NCBI RefSeq assembly: GCF_024721975.1
Contig: NZ_JANQBB010000006.1
Span: 1-64,000 of the forward strand
DNA length: 64,000 bases
Direction: 5' to 3'
Origin: Paenibacillus endoradicis
GTDB taxonomy: Bacteria > Bacillota > Bacilli > Paenibacillales > Paenibacillaceae
Shown here: positions 36,291 to 45,394 of the stretch, in pieces
Position numbering within the stretch: position 1 is the first letter of the stretch
Layout: every line of letters starts with the position of its first letter
Made by a program: the position numbers and the translations under genes
The notes under the pieces: generated by a model
Database searches by the model: none
What the model was told of the DNA's origin: nothing
The model's input: the letters and a program-made list of their open reading frames with translations, nothing else

Positions 36291-36479
36291 TCATTCTAAT
36301 ACATATGCCCACATATTATCAAGCCTATTCAAAAAAGAAAATTCTATATATTTCATATTAACTTGGAGACGTTAACTTATGAGCTATTATTAAACAACTC
36401 CCATACTATTGTCAAATTAAACTTTCGAATATGCTATGATAAACAAGACAAACTGATTTCAATTCATACGGAGGTTGTT

Positions 36480-37040
36480 ATGAAAACTGAAAAAGAAAAA
36501 ATGTTGAATGGTGAACTTTATCTTGCTTCTGATCCCGAGTTACTACAAGGCAGAGCCAATTCTCGAAGACTGACTAGATTGTTCAATCAATCACTTGAAA
36601 CTGAAGATAACACGAGAACAAAACTATTAAAAGAGCTATTTGGATCAACTGGAGATTCACTCTACATAGAACCAACTTTCCGCTGTGATTATGGATACAA
36701 TATTCATGTTGGCGAAAATTTCTATGCTAATTTCGATTGCGTATTTTTGGATGTATGTGAAATTCGTATTGGCGATAACTGTTTTATCGCGCCAGGGGTT
36801 CACATTTATACCGCAACACATCCGCTTAATGCAAAGCTAAGAATTACAGGGGCTGAATATGGTAAGCCAGTTACGATCGGTCATAACGTCTGGATAGGTG
36901 GTAGATCTGTTATTAACCCTGGAGTGACAATAGGCAATAATGTTGTTATCGCTTCTGGTTCTGTTGTAACCAAGGACGTACCTGATAATGTTGTTGTTGG
37001 CGGCAATCCTGCAAAAATCATTAAACAAATTGAAGAATAA
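36480..37040 (+). CDS. maa: Maltose/galactoside O-acetyltransferase, hexapeptide-repeat family
   Basis: A 186-residue acetyltransferase that uses acetyl-CoA to acetylate sugars. The N-terminal segment [20 protein letters not shown] is typical of Maa/LacA. The left-handed beta-helix carries [20 protein letters not shown] with the catalytic His, then [20 protein letters not shown] and [20 protein letters not shown]. The ATG at 36480 follows ACGGAGG. The open frame extends 39 codons upstream without a site. It lies divergent to the T-box leader and ends at a strong terminator. Confidence 0.88.
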   Translation: MKTEKEKMLNGELYLASDPELLQGRANSRRLTRLFNQSLETEDNTRTKLLKELFGSTGDSLYIEPTFRCDYGYNIHVGENFYANFDCVFLDVCEIRIGDNCFIAPGVHIYTATHPLNAKLRITGAEYGKPVTIGHNVWIGGRSVINPGVTIGNNVVIASGSVVTKDVPDNVVVGGNPAKIIKQIEE

Positions 37041-37093
37041 CAGTTGAACTGACATAGCATATAAATACCTCTAGGGCACTCTTGATTCATAAG

Positions 37094-37146
37094 AAAACAA
37101 ACAAGGCAACGGTCTCAATAAAAGAGATCGTTGCCTTGTTTGTTTT
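37094..37146 (+). terminator. Intrinsic terminator of the acetyltransferase gene
   Basis: AAAACAAACAAGGCAACG pairs with CGTTGCCTTGTTTGTTTT, a long A/T-flanked stem likely to work in both directions. Confidence 0.75.
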
Positions 37147-37243
37147 AAAGATAGAAAAACAACTCCGTAACTAATATTCATAGTCCAGTCATATTTAAGT
37201 TTATCTATTATCGATCAAGCCATTCCTTTTGTTGGATTAAAAA

Positions 37244-37272
37244 AAATCCCCTAAACATAGTTCAGGGGATTT
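37244..37272 (-). terminator. Intrinsic terminator of the small membrane protein gene
   Basis: AAATCCCCT and AGGGGATTT form the stem. On the minus strand it ends in eight T residues, just 8 nt after the stop codon. Confidence 0.75.
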
Positions 37273-37279
37273 ACTCCAT

Positions 37280-37567
37280 TTAAGAGAGAGCGGTGGCTAG
37301 AGAGCCTAAGATCAATACAAAGATTACAACATAAAGAATAGTAATAATAGCAGCCCATATTAATGATGCCTTGAAGAAATTAGCTTTTGATGGATTTCCC
37401 CCACCGAATGCCCATACGAACATCATAACAATGTTTACAATAGGAATTAAAAGAATTAAAAATGAAATTAACCATTCTTTCACACTAACTACTGGAGCTA
37501 CTTGCTCTTGAATTATGTATTGCTGATTGACTATAGGTTCTTGATACGTTTGACCTGTTTCTTGCAT
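37280..37567 (-). CDS. Small membrane protein with two helices
   Basis: A 95-residue protein. A Gln/Glu-rich cytoplasmic head of about 28 residues (YQEPIVNQQYIIQEQ) precedes two membrane helices (about 30-50 and 66-92). Between them is a short loop, AFGGGNPSKANFFKASLIW, a segment often seen in small uncharacterised Firmicute membrane proteins. The function is unknown. The ATG follows AAGGACG, and a terminator follows, so it is monocistronic. Confidence 0.6.
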   Translation of the reverse strand: MQETGQTYQEPIVNQQYIIQEQVAPVVSVKEWLISFLILLIPIVNIVMMFVWAFGGGNPSKANFFKASLIWAAIITILYVVIFVLILGSLATALS

Positions 37568-37895
37568 ATCATCACGTCCTTCGCTTTAATATCGTTCATA
37601 CTCCAAAACATCATCGATATGGAATTCATATTGCTTATCAACTATTATTTATCAGAGTGGACAAACCTATAAATTTTATCGATAAGTATGACCAAGGAAT
37701 ATATTACAATGATTACATTTATTAGTCAATATAGATTTTCACATTTTTGACACATGTTAACTCTCTAAATCTATTGCATGTTTTCTATGCATTTCATTTT
37801 AGGAAATTGTCTCTTTACAAGACGCTTACTTTGAAACAAGTTATAATGAGGAACAAGCATCATATACACTCGATATAAGTTGAAAGGAGTATTTC
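37568..37895. other. AT-rich divergent intergenic region
   Basis: This 328-nt region lies between the divergent small membrane protein and the AraC regulator. It must hold both promoters. I see no gene, repeat or strong operator here. Confidence 0.3.
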
Positions 37896-38783
37896 ATGCC
37901 TATTCAGTTACCTTATGAAACTTATGGATTTCGCTTCAATAACTACTCCAACCTTCATCTACCGCTCTGTCATCTCTTTGCAGTTGGTCATGATCATATA
38001 ACGCATGATCTCTATCGCTGGCATGGATTAGAACGTCAGGATGGTCCTCTACTGCTGTTCCAATATACATTAGAAGGTAACGGTCAACTAGATATAGGTC
38101 AACAAACGTTGAAAATTCAGAAGCATCAAGCTTTTCTAACGGAAATCCCTAGTGATCATTGCTATTACTATGATCCTCAACAAGAGGGATGGAATTTCTA
38201 TTTTATTCTGATCCGTCCGCATACGATTTTGCCATTTTGGAATGAGATCGTACAATTTCTTGGGCGTACGCCATTTTTACCACCTACTAGTAAGCCAATT
38301 CAAATACTTGAAGAGATTATTTCCACTGCTCAAGCAGGCTTAATTACAGATGAATATATCGCTTCTACTTATGTGTATTCTTTTGTAATTGAACTTAGGA
38401 AGTATGCAGAGTCATCTCCTATGCCAAAGTTACTACCAGCTTCAATTACCGCAGCTGTGCAATATATTGATCAACATTATCAGAATATGATCGGCCAAGA
38501 AGAGCTTGCCAATCAATTAGGATTGTCCAAGTATCAATTTATCCGATCGTTCACGAAATATATGGGTATCACGCCCAACGATTATTTGAATAGAAAAAAG
38601 ATTGAAAACTCACTAACATTACTGTTATCTACTGCCCATTCACTTGAATATATTGCACAAGAGGTCGGTTATTCTTCTGCAAGTTATTACATTAGAGTTT
38701 TTCGTAAATTAATCGGTCAAACTCCCGCTTCATTCCGTTCAACAAAGCATCAATTACAGTACGACAAGCTTTATTTCAACTAA
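37896..38783 (+). CDS. AraC-family transcriptional regulator
   Basis: The N-terminal AraC-type cupin domain (about 20-130) contains FQYTLEGNGQLDIGQQTLKI and FLTEIPSDHCYYYDPQQEGW. Two helix-turn-helix motifs lie at about 185-285, in GQEELANQLGLSKYQFIRSF and IAQEVGYSSASYYIRVFRKL followed by GQTPASFR. It probably senses a sugar and controls the alpha-galactosidase gene 130 nt downstream. The ATG follows GGAG. Confidence 0.88.
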   Translation: MPIQLPYETYGFRFNNYSNLHLPLCHLFAVGHDHITHDLYRWHGLERQDGPLLLFQYTLEGNGQLDIGQQTLKIQKHQAFLTEIPSDHCYYYDPQQEGWNFYFILIRPHTILPFWNEIVQFLGRTPFLPPTSKPIQILEEIISTAQAGLITDEYIASTYVYSFVIELRKYAESSPMPKLLPASITAAVQYIDQHYQNMIGQEELANQLGLSKYQFIRSFTKYMGITPNDYLNRKKIENSLTLLLSTAHSLEYIAQEVGYSSASYYIRVFRKLIGQTPASFRSTKHQLQYDKLYFN

Positions 38784-38915
38784 GTATTAACCTGCAATAT
38801 TGTGCTATTCATCCATCTAAATTATCGTATTAATAGTATTTCAAACCGATTAAGATTAGATCAATAAAGTATTATTCATTAATTCATATTGAGCAACTAA
38901 TCGGAGGGATATCGA

Positions 38916-40196
38916 ATGGATCATCGTCTTTTCTCCCCTACTCCGCCTATGGGCTGGAATAGCTGGGATTGTTATGGAGCAGCAGTAACTGAGGCTGAAA
39001 TTCGCGGCAATGCTGAGTATATGGCAGAGCATTTATTATCAGCAGGTTGGGATACAATTGTGGTCGACATACAGTGGAGTGAACCAGGTGCAGTTTCCTC
39101 TCAATATAGACAGTTCGTACCACTTGAAATGGATGAGTTTTCTCGTCTAATGCCAGCAGTCAATCGCTTCCCATCGGCAGCTGATGGACAAGGCTTTAAG
39201 CCTCTAGCTGAATATGTACATGGTCTTGGCTTGAAATTCGGTATTCACATAATGCGTGGTATTCCGCGCCAAGCTGCACATCAGAATACAGCAATTAAAG
39301 GTACAACTGCTACAGCTAGACAAATCGCATCTCCAAATTCCATTTGCCCATGGAACACAGATATGTATGGTGTTGACGCTGCTCAAGATGGCGCTCAACA
39401 ATATTACAACTCATTATTCGAACTATATGCTAGTTGGGGCGTAGACTTTATTAAAGTGGATGATATCGCTGCGTCACGCCTATATGATATTCATCTTCCT
39501 GAAATCGAACTTATTCAAAATGCGATCCAGCATTGTGGCAGACCGATCATTCTAAGTCTTTCACCAGGTCCAGCACCACTAGAACATGCAGGCTTCCTCT
39601 CCACTCACGCGAATATGTGGCGTATGACTGATGACTTCTGGGATCACTGGACTTTACTGCTTGATATGTTCGATCGTTGTGAGAAATGGCAAGGTAAGTC
39701 TGGTAACGGCAACTGGCCTGACTGTGACATGCTGCCGCTAGGACATATCGGCATACGCTCAGTTGATGGCGGCGGAGCAGATAGATGGACTCGCTTCACG
39801 AAAGATGAGCAAGTTACGATGATGTCGCTATGGGGTATTTTCCGTTCTCCACTATTCTTCGGTGGAGAGCTTCGTGACAATGATGAGTGGACGTTAAATC
39901 TTATTACTAACAAACATATCATTGATATGAATCAACACTCGGCAAACGCCCGTCTATTCTCTCGTAAGAACGATTGTATCGTATGGACAGCAGAAGGTGC
40001 GAACGGTTCTACTTATATAGCAATTTTCAATATTGGTGAGCAAGAGCTTTCTACTGAACTTTCAGCACATGTGGCAGATCTGCAAAGTTATTCTCAAGTT
40101 ATAGATGCATGGGAGAATACGACTACTTTCTCCAACGACGCTACCTCGTTCACTATTCCAACACATGGTGCAAAAGTATTCCAATTGTTGAAATAA
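38916..40196 (+). CDS. Alpha-galactosidase-like glycoside hydrolase, GH27
   Basis: A 426-residue (beta/alpha)8 enzyme without signal peptide. It opens TPPMGWNSWDCYGAAVTEAE, the hallmark of GH27/GH36-clan enzymes. The nucleophile Asp is in WGVDFIKVDDIA (near residue 181), and the acid/base Asp is in WRMTDDFWDHW (near 240). GHIGIRSVDGGGADRWTRFT and SLWGIFRSPLFFGGELRDND follow, then a short C-terminal beta domain. It should remove terminal alpha-linked galactose (or a related sugar). The ATG follows GGAGGG. A terminator follows. Confidence 0.85.
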   Translation: MDHRLFSPTPPMGWNSWDCYGAAVTEAEIRGNAEYMAEHLLSAGWDTIVVDIQWSEPGAVSSQYRQFVPLEMDEFSRLMPAVNRFPSAADGQGFKPLAEYVHGLGLKFGIHIMRGIPRQAAHQNTAIKGTTATARQIASPNSICPWNTDMYGVDAAQDGAQQYYNSLFELYASWGVDFIKVDDIAASRLYDIHLPEIELIQNAIQHCGRPIILSLSPGPAPLEHAGFLSTHANMWRMTDDFWDHWTLLLDMFDRCEKWQGKSGNGNWPDCDMLPLGHIGIRSVDGGGADRWTRFTKDEQVTMMSLWGIFRSPLFFGGELRDNDEWTLNLITNKHIIDMNQHSANARLFSRKNDCIVWTAEGANGSTYIAIFNIGEQELSTELSAHVADLQSYSQVIDAWENTTTFSNDATSFTIPTHGAKVFQLLK

Positions 40197-40230
40197 ATTA
40201 TCATAGTAATACTAAGTCTGTTGCACAACA

Positions 40231-40284
40231 CAAAACGAGCTAACTTTCCGTCATTCACAAGACGTATAGGCTAGCTCGTTTTGC
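40231..40284 (+). terminator. Intrinsic terminator of the GH27 gene
   Basis: CAAAACGAGCTA (40231-40242) pairs with TAGCTCGTTTTG (40272-40283), with a large loop. Confidence 0.6.
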
Positions 40285-40321
40285 GATTAGTCAAATGTAG
40301 CGCCATATAGCTCTATCCAGC

Positions 40322-41035
40322 GTAGAGACATCATTGTAATGCTACTACTGGCCTCACTACTCTTCTGAACACATAGACATTATTATTAATGTCTATTCCT
40401 ACATTGAATACCATTTTCCAGAATACAGACACTAATTTTAGTGCTTATTACCACTTTTTGAGCTCAAACGACCTTATAGACCTCATTTTTAGTGCTTATT
40501 ACCACTTTTTGAGCTCAAACGACCTTATAGACCTCATTTTTAGTGCTTATTACCACTTTTTGAGCTCATCCGAACTTATAGACCTCAATTTTAGCGCCTA
40601 TTACCACTTTTTGAGCTCATCCGAACTTATAGACCTCAATTTTAGCGCCTATTACCGCTTTTTGAGCTCATCCGACTGTATAGACCTCAATTTTAGTGCA
40701 TATTACCACTTTTTGAGCTCATCCGAACTTATAGACCTCAATTTTAGTGCCTATTACCTCTTATTCAGCACATCCGACTGTATAGACCTCAATTTCAGTG
40801 CCTTTTACCACTTTTTGAGCTCATCCGACCTTATAGACCTCAATTTTAGTGCCTATTACCACTTATTCAGCACATAAGACTGTATAGACCTCAATTTTAG
40901 TGCCTATTACCACTTATTCAGCACATAAGACTGTATAGACCTCAATTTTAATGTCTGCCTTTGCTTTCGCTACTCTTTCGAGCACGGGGAAATCATTCTT
41001 AATGTCTAGCTCTGCTTTCGCATGCTCGACTACTC
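40322..41035. repeat. 51-bp tandem repeat array 2 (about 13-14 units)
   Basis: Units recur at exactly 51-bp steps: 40322, 40373, 40424, then ten clear ones from 40475 to 40934, with a worn unit at the end. The core is TATAGACCTCAATTTTAGTG followed by a variable half such as CTTATTACCACTTTTTGAGC. The edges are the most degenerate, and the middle is nearly uniform. The apparent 162-codon ORF is a by-product of the period being a multiple of three. This array fills the 860 nt between the GH27 and prkA genes. Confidence 0.88.
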
Positions 41036-41056
41036 CCCTGTCAAGGTAGCAATCTT

Positions 41057-42952
41057 CTAACGATTCAGTAAACTTCCTACATACCGTAACAATTCATTCG
41101 AACATACTGGGCAATAACCGTGCTCTTCCATAAGTCGAGCAGATACTTCATTTATTCGTTTTAATTGACTCTCATCAGGAGTTTTCGTTGAAGTCGTAAT
41201 TTTTACGATATCTTTCAGATCAGTAAATAATTTTTTCTCAACCGCCTCACGCAATCGTTCATGGCTAGTGAAATCAAATTTCTTTCCTTTACGAGAATAT
41301 GATGAGATACGAATTAGTATTTCTTCACGGAAAGCCTTCTTCGCATTCTCACTAATCCCTATCTGTTCTTCAATAGAGCGCATCAGGCGCTCATCTGGAT
41401 CCATCTCTTCACCAGTAAGCGGATCTTTGATTTTTGCCCAATTGCAGTAGGCTTCAATATTATCTAAGTAATTTTCAAATAATGTCCGTGCAGATTCCTC
41501 GAATGAATAGACAAATGCCTTCTGTACTTCTTTCTTCGCAAGATCATCATACTCTTTGCGTGCAACAGAGATAAAATTCAAATAGCGCTCTCGTTCTTCC
41601 TTCGTAATTGATGCATGTTGATCTAGCCCATCTTTCAATGCACGCAAAACATCAAGCGCGTTGATGCACTCCATATCACCCTTAATTAGCGCACTAGAAA
41701 TACGATTGATAACATAACGCGGGTCGATACCAGACATACCCTCTTCAGCGTATTCATTTTGCATTTCTTTCAGATCAGCATCCTTGAACCCTTCAACCTC
41801 TTGACCATCATACATTCGCATTTTTTTCACAAGGTCCATACCCTGCTTTTTCGTTTCTTTTAAACGGGTAAGTATCGAGAAAATGGCAGCTGCACGGAGT
41901 GCATGTGGTGCAATATGCACATGATTCATATCACTCTCTGATATAAGTTTACTATAGATTTTCTCTTCTTCCGTCACATTCAGATTATATGGTATAGGCA
42001 TAACAATCATCCTTGATTGCAACGCTTCGTTCTTTTTATTGCTAATAAATGCTTTGTACTCTGTTTCATTCGTATGAGCAATAATGAGCTCATCTGCTGA
42101 AATCAAGGCAAACCTACCGGCTTTAAAATTCCCTTCTTGCGTTAAACTAAGTAAATTCCAGAGAAATTTCTCATCGCATTTCAACATTTCTTGAAACTCC
42201 ATAACGCCGCGATTGGCCTTATTTAGCTCACCATCAAAGCGATAGGCTCTTGGGTCAGACTCCGATCCGTACTCTGTAATCGTTGAAAAATCGATACTTC
42301 CCGTTAAATCAGCGATATCTTGCGACTTTGGATCAGATGGACTAAACGTACCAATCCCAATGCGATCATCTTCAGAAATAAATACTCGTTCCACTCGAAC
42401 TTCTTCAATGTTACCGTTATATTGGTCCTTCAATCTCAACTGGCAGCTAGGGCATAGATTACCTTCAATTCTAACACCCAAACTTTCTTCTACTTCACTT
42501 CTTAACTCCTGCGGAATGAGATGCAGCGGTTCCTCATGCATTGGGCAACCTTCGATTGCGTAGACAGTACCTTTTTCCGTACGCGAAAAACTTTCTAGTC
42601 CTCGCTTAATCATCGTAACTAATGTTGATTTACCTCCACTGACAGGACCCATTAATAGCAAGATACGTTTTCTTACATCCAATCGTCGTGCAGCAGAATG
42701 GAAATATTCTTCTACCAACTTTTCGACTGCTCGATCAAGTCCGAATATTTCCTCCTCAAAAAATTTATACTTTTTCTGTCCATTTTTCACTTCGACCCCA
42801 TGCGATTCAATCATCTCATACACTCTAGAATGCGCAGTCATCGCAGTAGAGACATCATTTTTCAATATTTCTACATACTCTCTAAATGTACCTGACCAAG
42901 CTAATCGATCACTCTCTGCCTGATACTCTGATATACGTTTGAAAATATCCAT
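41057..42952 (-). CDS. prkA: PrkA-family serine protein kinase (AAA+ sporulation protein)
   Basis: PrkA is a mother-cell protein of spore formers with an AAA+ N-terminal module and a kinase-like C-terminal part; a protease activity has also been proposed for the family. At 631 residues it has the Bacillus length. It starts MDIFKRISEYQAESDRLAWS. Walker A is LLMGPVSGGKST near residue 105. The treble-clef-like CPMHEEPLHLIPQE and LCPSCQLRLKD lie in the middle, and CPVCSNELLRY ends the protein. The ATG at 42952 follows GGGAGGAGG. The longer frame has no site. A sigma-E-type promoter lies about 100 nt upstream. Confidence 0.92.
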   Translation of the reverse strand: MDIFKRISEYQAESDRLAWSGTFREYVEILKNDVSTAMTAHSRVYEMIESHGVEVKNGQKKYKFFEEEIFGLDRAVEKLVEEYFHSAARRLDVRKRILLLMGPVSGGKSTLVTMIKRGLESFSRTEKGTVYAIEGCPMHEEPLHLIPQELRSEVEESLGVRIEGNLCPSCQLRLKDQYNGNIEEVRVERVFISEDDRIGIGTFSPSDPKSQDIADLTGSIDFSTITEYGSESDPRAYRFDGELNKANRGVMEFQEMLKCDEKFLWNLLSLTQEGNFKAGRFALISADELIIAHTNETEYKAFISNKKNEALQSRMIVMPIPYNLNVTEEEKIYSKLISESDMNHVHIAPHALRAAAIFSILTRLKETKKQGMDLVKKMRMYDGQEVEGFKDADLKEMQNEYAEEGMSGIDPRYVINRISSALIKGDMECINALDVLRALKDGLDQHASITKEERERYLNFISVARKEYDDLAKKEVQKAFVYSFEESARTLFENYLDNIEAYCNWAKIKDPLTGEEMDPDERLMRSIEEQIGISENAKKAFREEILIRISSYSRKGKKFDFTSHERLREAVEKKLFTDLKDIVKITTSTKTPDESQLKRINEVSARLMEEHGYCPVCSNELLRYVGSLLNR

Positions 42953-43054
42953 TGTTTGCCTCCTCCCAATCACATCTGACACCTACATCATCTATCTTCT
43001 CCGCTTTGGGAGATCGCCTAGCATTAACAAGCAGTAACCTGTAACATAGTTATA
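42953..43054. other. prkA leader region
   Basis: About 100 nt between the sigma-E-like promoter and the prkA start, containing the ribosome site. I see no gene. Confidence 0.3.
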
Positions 43055-43082
43055 TTGTATGCTTGTGATAGTAGGATATTGC
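43055..43082 (-). promoter_or_regulatory. Sigma-E-like promoter of prkA
   Basis: On the minus strand CAATATC (43076-43082) is followed after 13 nt by CATACAAT (43055-43062), the exact sigma-E -10 consensus. Bacillus prkA is known to be sigma-E controlled. Confidence 0.65.
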
Positions 43083-43301
43083 CCATTATTTTAGAGTAAA
43101 TCATTTAATACGTTTCCAGCATTTCATATTTTTTTTAGCAGTTTTAATGATGCTAGTAGCGACGCCACTCCCCCACCTCTAAGGATTTGTTCAAATAATT
43201 TTGCAGTAGATTTTTCCTCACTTATTCATATCGTTTATATACGATTTAGCTAGCTTTGATATAATGGAAATATCATTGTTGATTTAAGGGAGAAAGATGA
43301 A

Positions 43302-44012
43302 ATGGCTATTTCAAAAGAAGAGGAATTATATGATCCCATTAAGGGCTACTTTGTTCATAGAGGTTATGAGGTAAAGGCGGAAGTGAACCATTGCGATCTA
43401 GTCGCAATTCATCCTGAAACGGAAGAAACCATAATCGTAGAAATGAAAAAAACGTTCAATCTTGCACTACTTCTGCAAGGAATTGAACGTCAAAGATTGG
43501 GTGCTCAAGTTTATTTGGCTATTGAGCGAAATCGCAAAAAATCAGGTGCGGTGAATCAAAGATATGGTGATCTTACAGAGCTTTGTCGTAGACTTAATAT
43601 TGGACTTATGACTGTAACCTTCTATCGGACCAAAGCAGCTGTCGTTGAAATATTATGTTTACCAGAAGATGAACCTATCCGATATAATCGCGTACGTAAA
43701 GGTAAACGTCTGCTACAAGAATTCAAAGAGCGTAGCGGTGATTATAATGTCGGAGGTAGTCATGCTAGAAAACTGGTTACATCGTACCGTGAGAAAGCAC
43801 TTCGGTGTGCCCTCTCACTACAACAACTAGAATTATCATCCCCAAAAAACCTTAGCACACACTCTGGCGTTGCCAATGTAGCTGTCATATTGCGTCATAA
43901 TTACTATGGTTGGTTTCATAAAGTTGAACGCGGCAAATACGCTTTAACTGCTGATGGACATGCTGCACTACTGGAATATGAGAACGTAATAAATGGATGG
44001 ACTAATTCCTAG
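43302..44012 (+). CDS. DUF2161 family protein, PD-(D/E)XK-like
   Basis: A 236-residue protein. The N-terminal region carries VKAEVNHCDLVAIHPETEET followed by IIVEMKKTFNLALLLQGIER. The D...ExK arrangement matches the PD-(D/E)XK nuclease fold assigned to DUF2161. The C-terminal 80 residues look like a winged-helix domain (THSGVANVAVILRHNYYGWF). Whether it cuts nucleic acid is unknown. The ATG follows GGGAG, and it stands as a single gene. Its 3' end overlaps the convergent Lys-rich gene by 11 nt. Confidence 0.72.
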   Translation: MAISKEEELYDPIKGYFVHRGYEVKAEVNHCDLVAIHPETEETIIVEMKKTFNLALLLQGIERQRLGAQVYLAIERNRKKSGAVNQRYGDLTELCRRLNIGLMTVTFYRTKAAVVEILCLPEDEPIRYNRVRKGKRLLQEFKERSGDYNVGGSHARKLVTSYREKALRCALSLQQLELSSPKNLSTHSGVANVAVILRHNYYGWFHKVERGKYALTADGHAALLEYENVINGWTNS

Positions 44013-44730
44013 CTGTAAATTGTCCTATTAATTCATCCAATTCCTTAACTAATGTCGAAAGCTGCTCACTATTGATTGTTTCAAGATGAACATCTATTGA
44101 GCCTTCATCTACTTGGTCTAACTGTATAACTTGTTCACGTAATACGGTTAAAGTTTGTTGCTCTTTCTGAAGAGCTTTCATTAATAATCTGCTAGGAAGA
44201 CCTTCAGGCAGTTGAATGGGAAAGATCTCATTAGCACTTGAGTTTCTTTTGCTGACCTTCAGAAACTTGCTCTTTTCACACTTTTCCAGAAACTTCGCCG
44301 CTTTATTGTCAATGCTGCGTAAATTGTCTCGTTCACTTTGATATTTTTTATGATCGTTTATTTTTCGTTCTACTTGATGATCGTGCTCGCTAAGCGAAGG
44401 AAGACTAGTTGTCGCCTCTTCAACTTTCGATCTTTCCTTACTTTGTTCTAATCTCTTACCTTTATGTTGTTCTGTTAAGCTAACAGAGCTAGCTTCAATC
44501 TCATTGTGTTGATGATTACTTTGGGAATGTCTTAATGGTGTTGTAACTGTAGATGTACTGTTAGCTTTAATTGACTTCTCAGAGGTTTTCGGACTTTTAG
44601 TGGATTTCTTCACTACAGATTGCTCTGTTGCTTTTCTTTTCCCTTTACCAGTACTACTATTTTTCCCTTTAGAATTAATTCGTACAGAATCAAGATTTTT
44701 ATGTTGCTCTTTTCTTTTCAAACTATTCAC
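44002..44730 (-). CDS. Lys/Ser-rich protein with C-terminal coiled coil, unknown
   Basis: A 242-residue protein I do not recognise. Residues 1-150 are low-complexity, rich in Lys, Ser, Thr and Glu, and probably disordered and strongly basic. Residues about 165-240 are helical (LLMKALQKEQQTLTVLREQV, STLVKELDELIGQF) and likely form a coiled coil. No signal peptide or membrane helix is seen. The start is a GTG beside AAGGAAGG, and a TTG three codons later is also possible. It converges on and overlaps the DUF2161 gene. Confidence 0.5.
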   Translation of the reverse strand: MNSLKRKEQHKNLDSVRINSKGKNSSTGKGKRKATEQSVVKKSTKSPKTSEKSIKANSTSTVTTPLRHSQSNHQHNEIEASSVSLTEQHKGKRLEQSKERSKVEEATTSLPSLSEHDHQVERKINDHKKYQSERDNLRSIDNKAAKFLEKCEKSKFLKVSKRNSSANEIFPIQLPEGLPSRLLMKALQKEQQTLTVLREQVIQLDQVDEGSIDVHLETINSEQLSTLVKELDELIGQFTARN

Positions 44731-44847
44731 CTTCCTTCCCTACTATACTCATATCCCAAATGCGTTCAATATGTTCTTAATTTTTGAAGTTTTCTTTTTT
44801 GTACACGTTGGTTATAATAGGTATTAGTTACTGGAGGTGCTTATACC

Positions 44848-44940
44848 ATGAATTTCTGGATTGTAATGACTGTTCTTGTTTTATTTCTTACGGCTATTTT
44901 GACTAGTTCATATAACGAAGATAAAACAAAAGGACTTTAA
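44848..44940 (+). CDS. 30-residue single-helix membrane peptide
   Basis: The ATG at 44848 has GGAGGTG 8 nt upstream and opens a 30-codon frame: MNFWIVMTVLVLFLTAILTS followed by SYNEDKTKGL. It is one membrane helix with a short charged tail. A perfect TATAAT lies at 44813-44818, though no clear -35 is present, and a strong terminator follows 12 nt after the stop. These signals together suggest a real small gene. The function is unknown. Confidence 0.6.
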   Translation: MNFWIVMTVLVLFLTAILTSSYNEDKTKGL

Positions 44941-44951
44941 GCCTTCAACAC

Positions 44952-44997
44952 AAAAAAGCAGCTAACTTTCTCACTAGGAGAAGGTAGCTGCTTTTTT
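44952..44997 (+). terminator. Intrinsic terminator after the 30-residue gene
   Basis: AAAAAAGCAGCTA (44952-44964) pairs with TAGCTGCTTTTTT (44985-44997), with an inner TCTC/GGAG pair. It is probably bidirectional. Confidence 0.8.
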
Positions 44998-45021
44998 GAT
45001 TACAACAATGAAATTAACATA

Positions 45022-45270
45022 CTAGTTTTTTAGTAAATTCATTTCAGTCATGCATGCTTCACATACATATCTTTCTTTGAAGTCAGCGACTTCAACCATA
45101 GAACCACAGAATACGCATTTAGGACGATATCTTTCCAAGATAATATGATCTCCCTGTACAAAAATTTCAACAGGGTCACCTTCATTCATCAGATAACGCT
45201 TGCGAAGTGATTTGGGAAGGACAATACGTCCTAACTGATCCACTTTTCTTACCACGCCTGCTGGTTTCAT
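45022..45270 (-). CDS. AbrB-family transition-state regulator with C-terminal zinc-ribbon-like tail
   Basis: An 82-residue protein. Residues 1-50 form the AbrB swapped-hairpin DNA-binding fold: MKPAGVVRKVDQLGRIVLPK, SLRKRY, DPVEIFVQGDHIILERY. Instead of the Bacillus AbrB C-terminus it has CVFCGSMVEVADFKERYVCE followed by AC, giving two CxxC pairs that could bind zinc. The ATG at 45270 follows AGAGGTG. An upstream extension of the frame has no site. It probably acts as a global or post-exponential regulator. Confidence 0.8.
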   Translation of the reverse strand: MKPAGVVRKVDQLGRIVLPKSLRKRYLMNEGDPVEIFVQGDHIILERYRPKCVFCGSMVEVADFKERYVCEACMTEMNLLKN

Positions 45271-45394
45271 TATTTCACCTCTCTTGTGTCGAATAAATTT
45301 GCAAGTAATTTCGAGAGAAAACCATGCTCTAACTATTTTCGACAAAGAGTTACAAATTCCTGCAAATATATTAAAATAATAAATTTCCTATTTT

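Noticed and set aside
40389..40877. 162-codon open frame of 17-residue repeats
   Set aside because: It is a product of the 51-bp tandem array, whose period is divisible by three. It has no ribosome site and its sequence is that of non-coding repeats.
31947..41035. Possible CRISPR arrays
   Set aside because: The 51-bp units are contiguous variants of one sequence with no unique spacers, and no cas genes are present.
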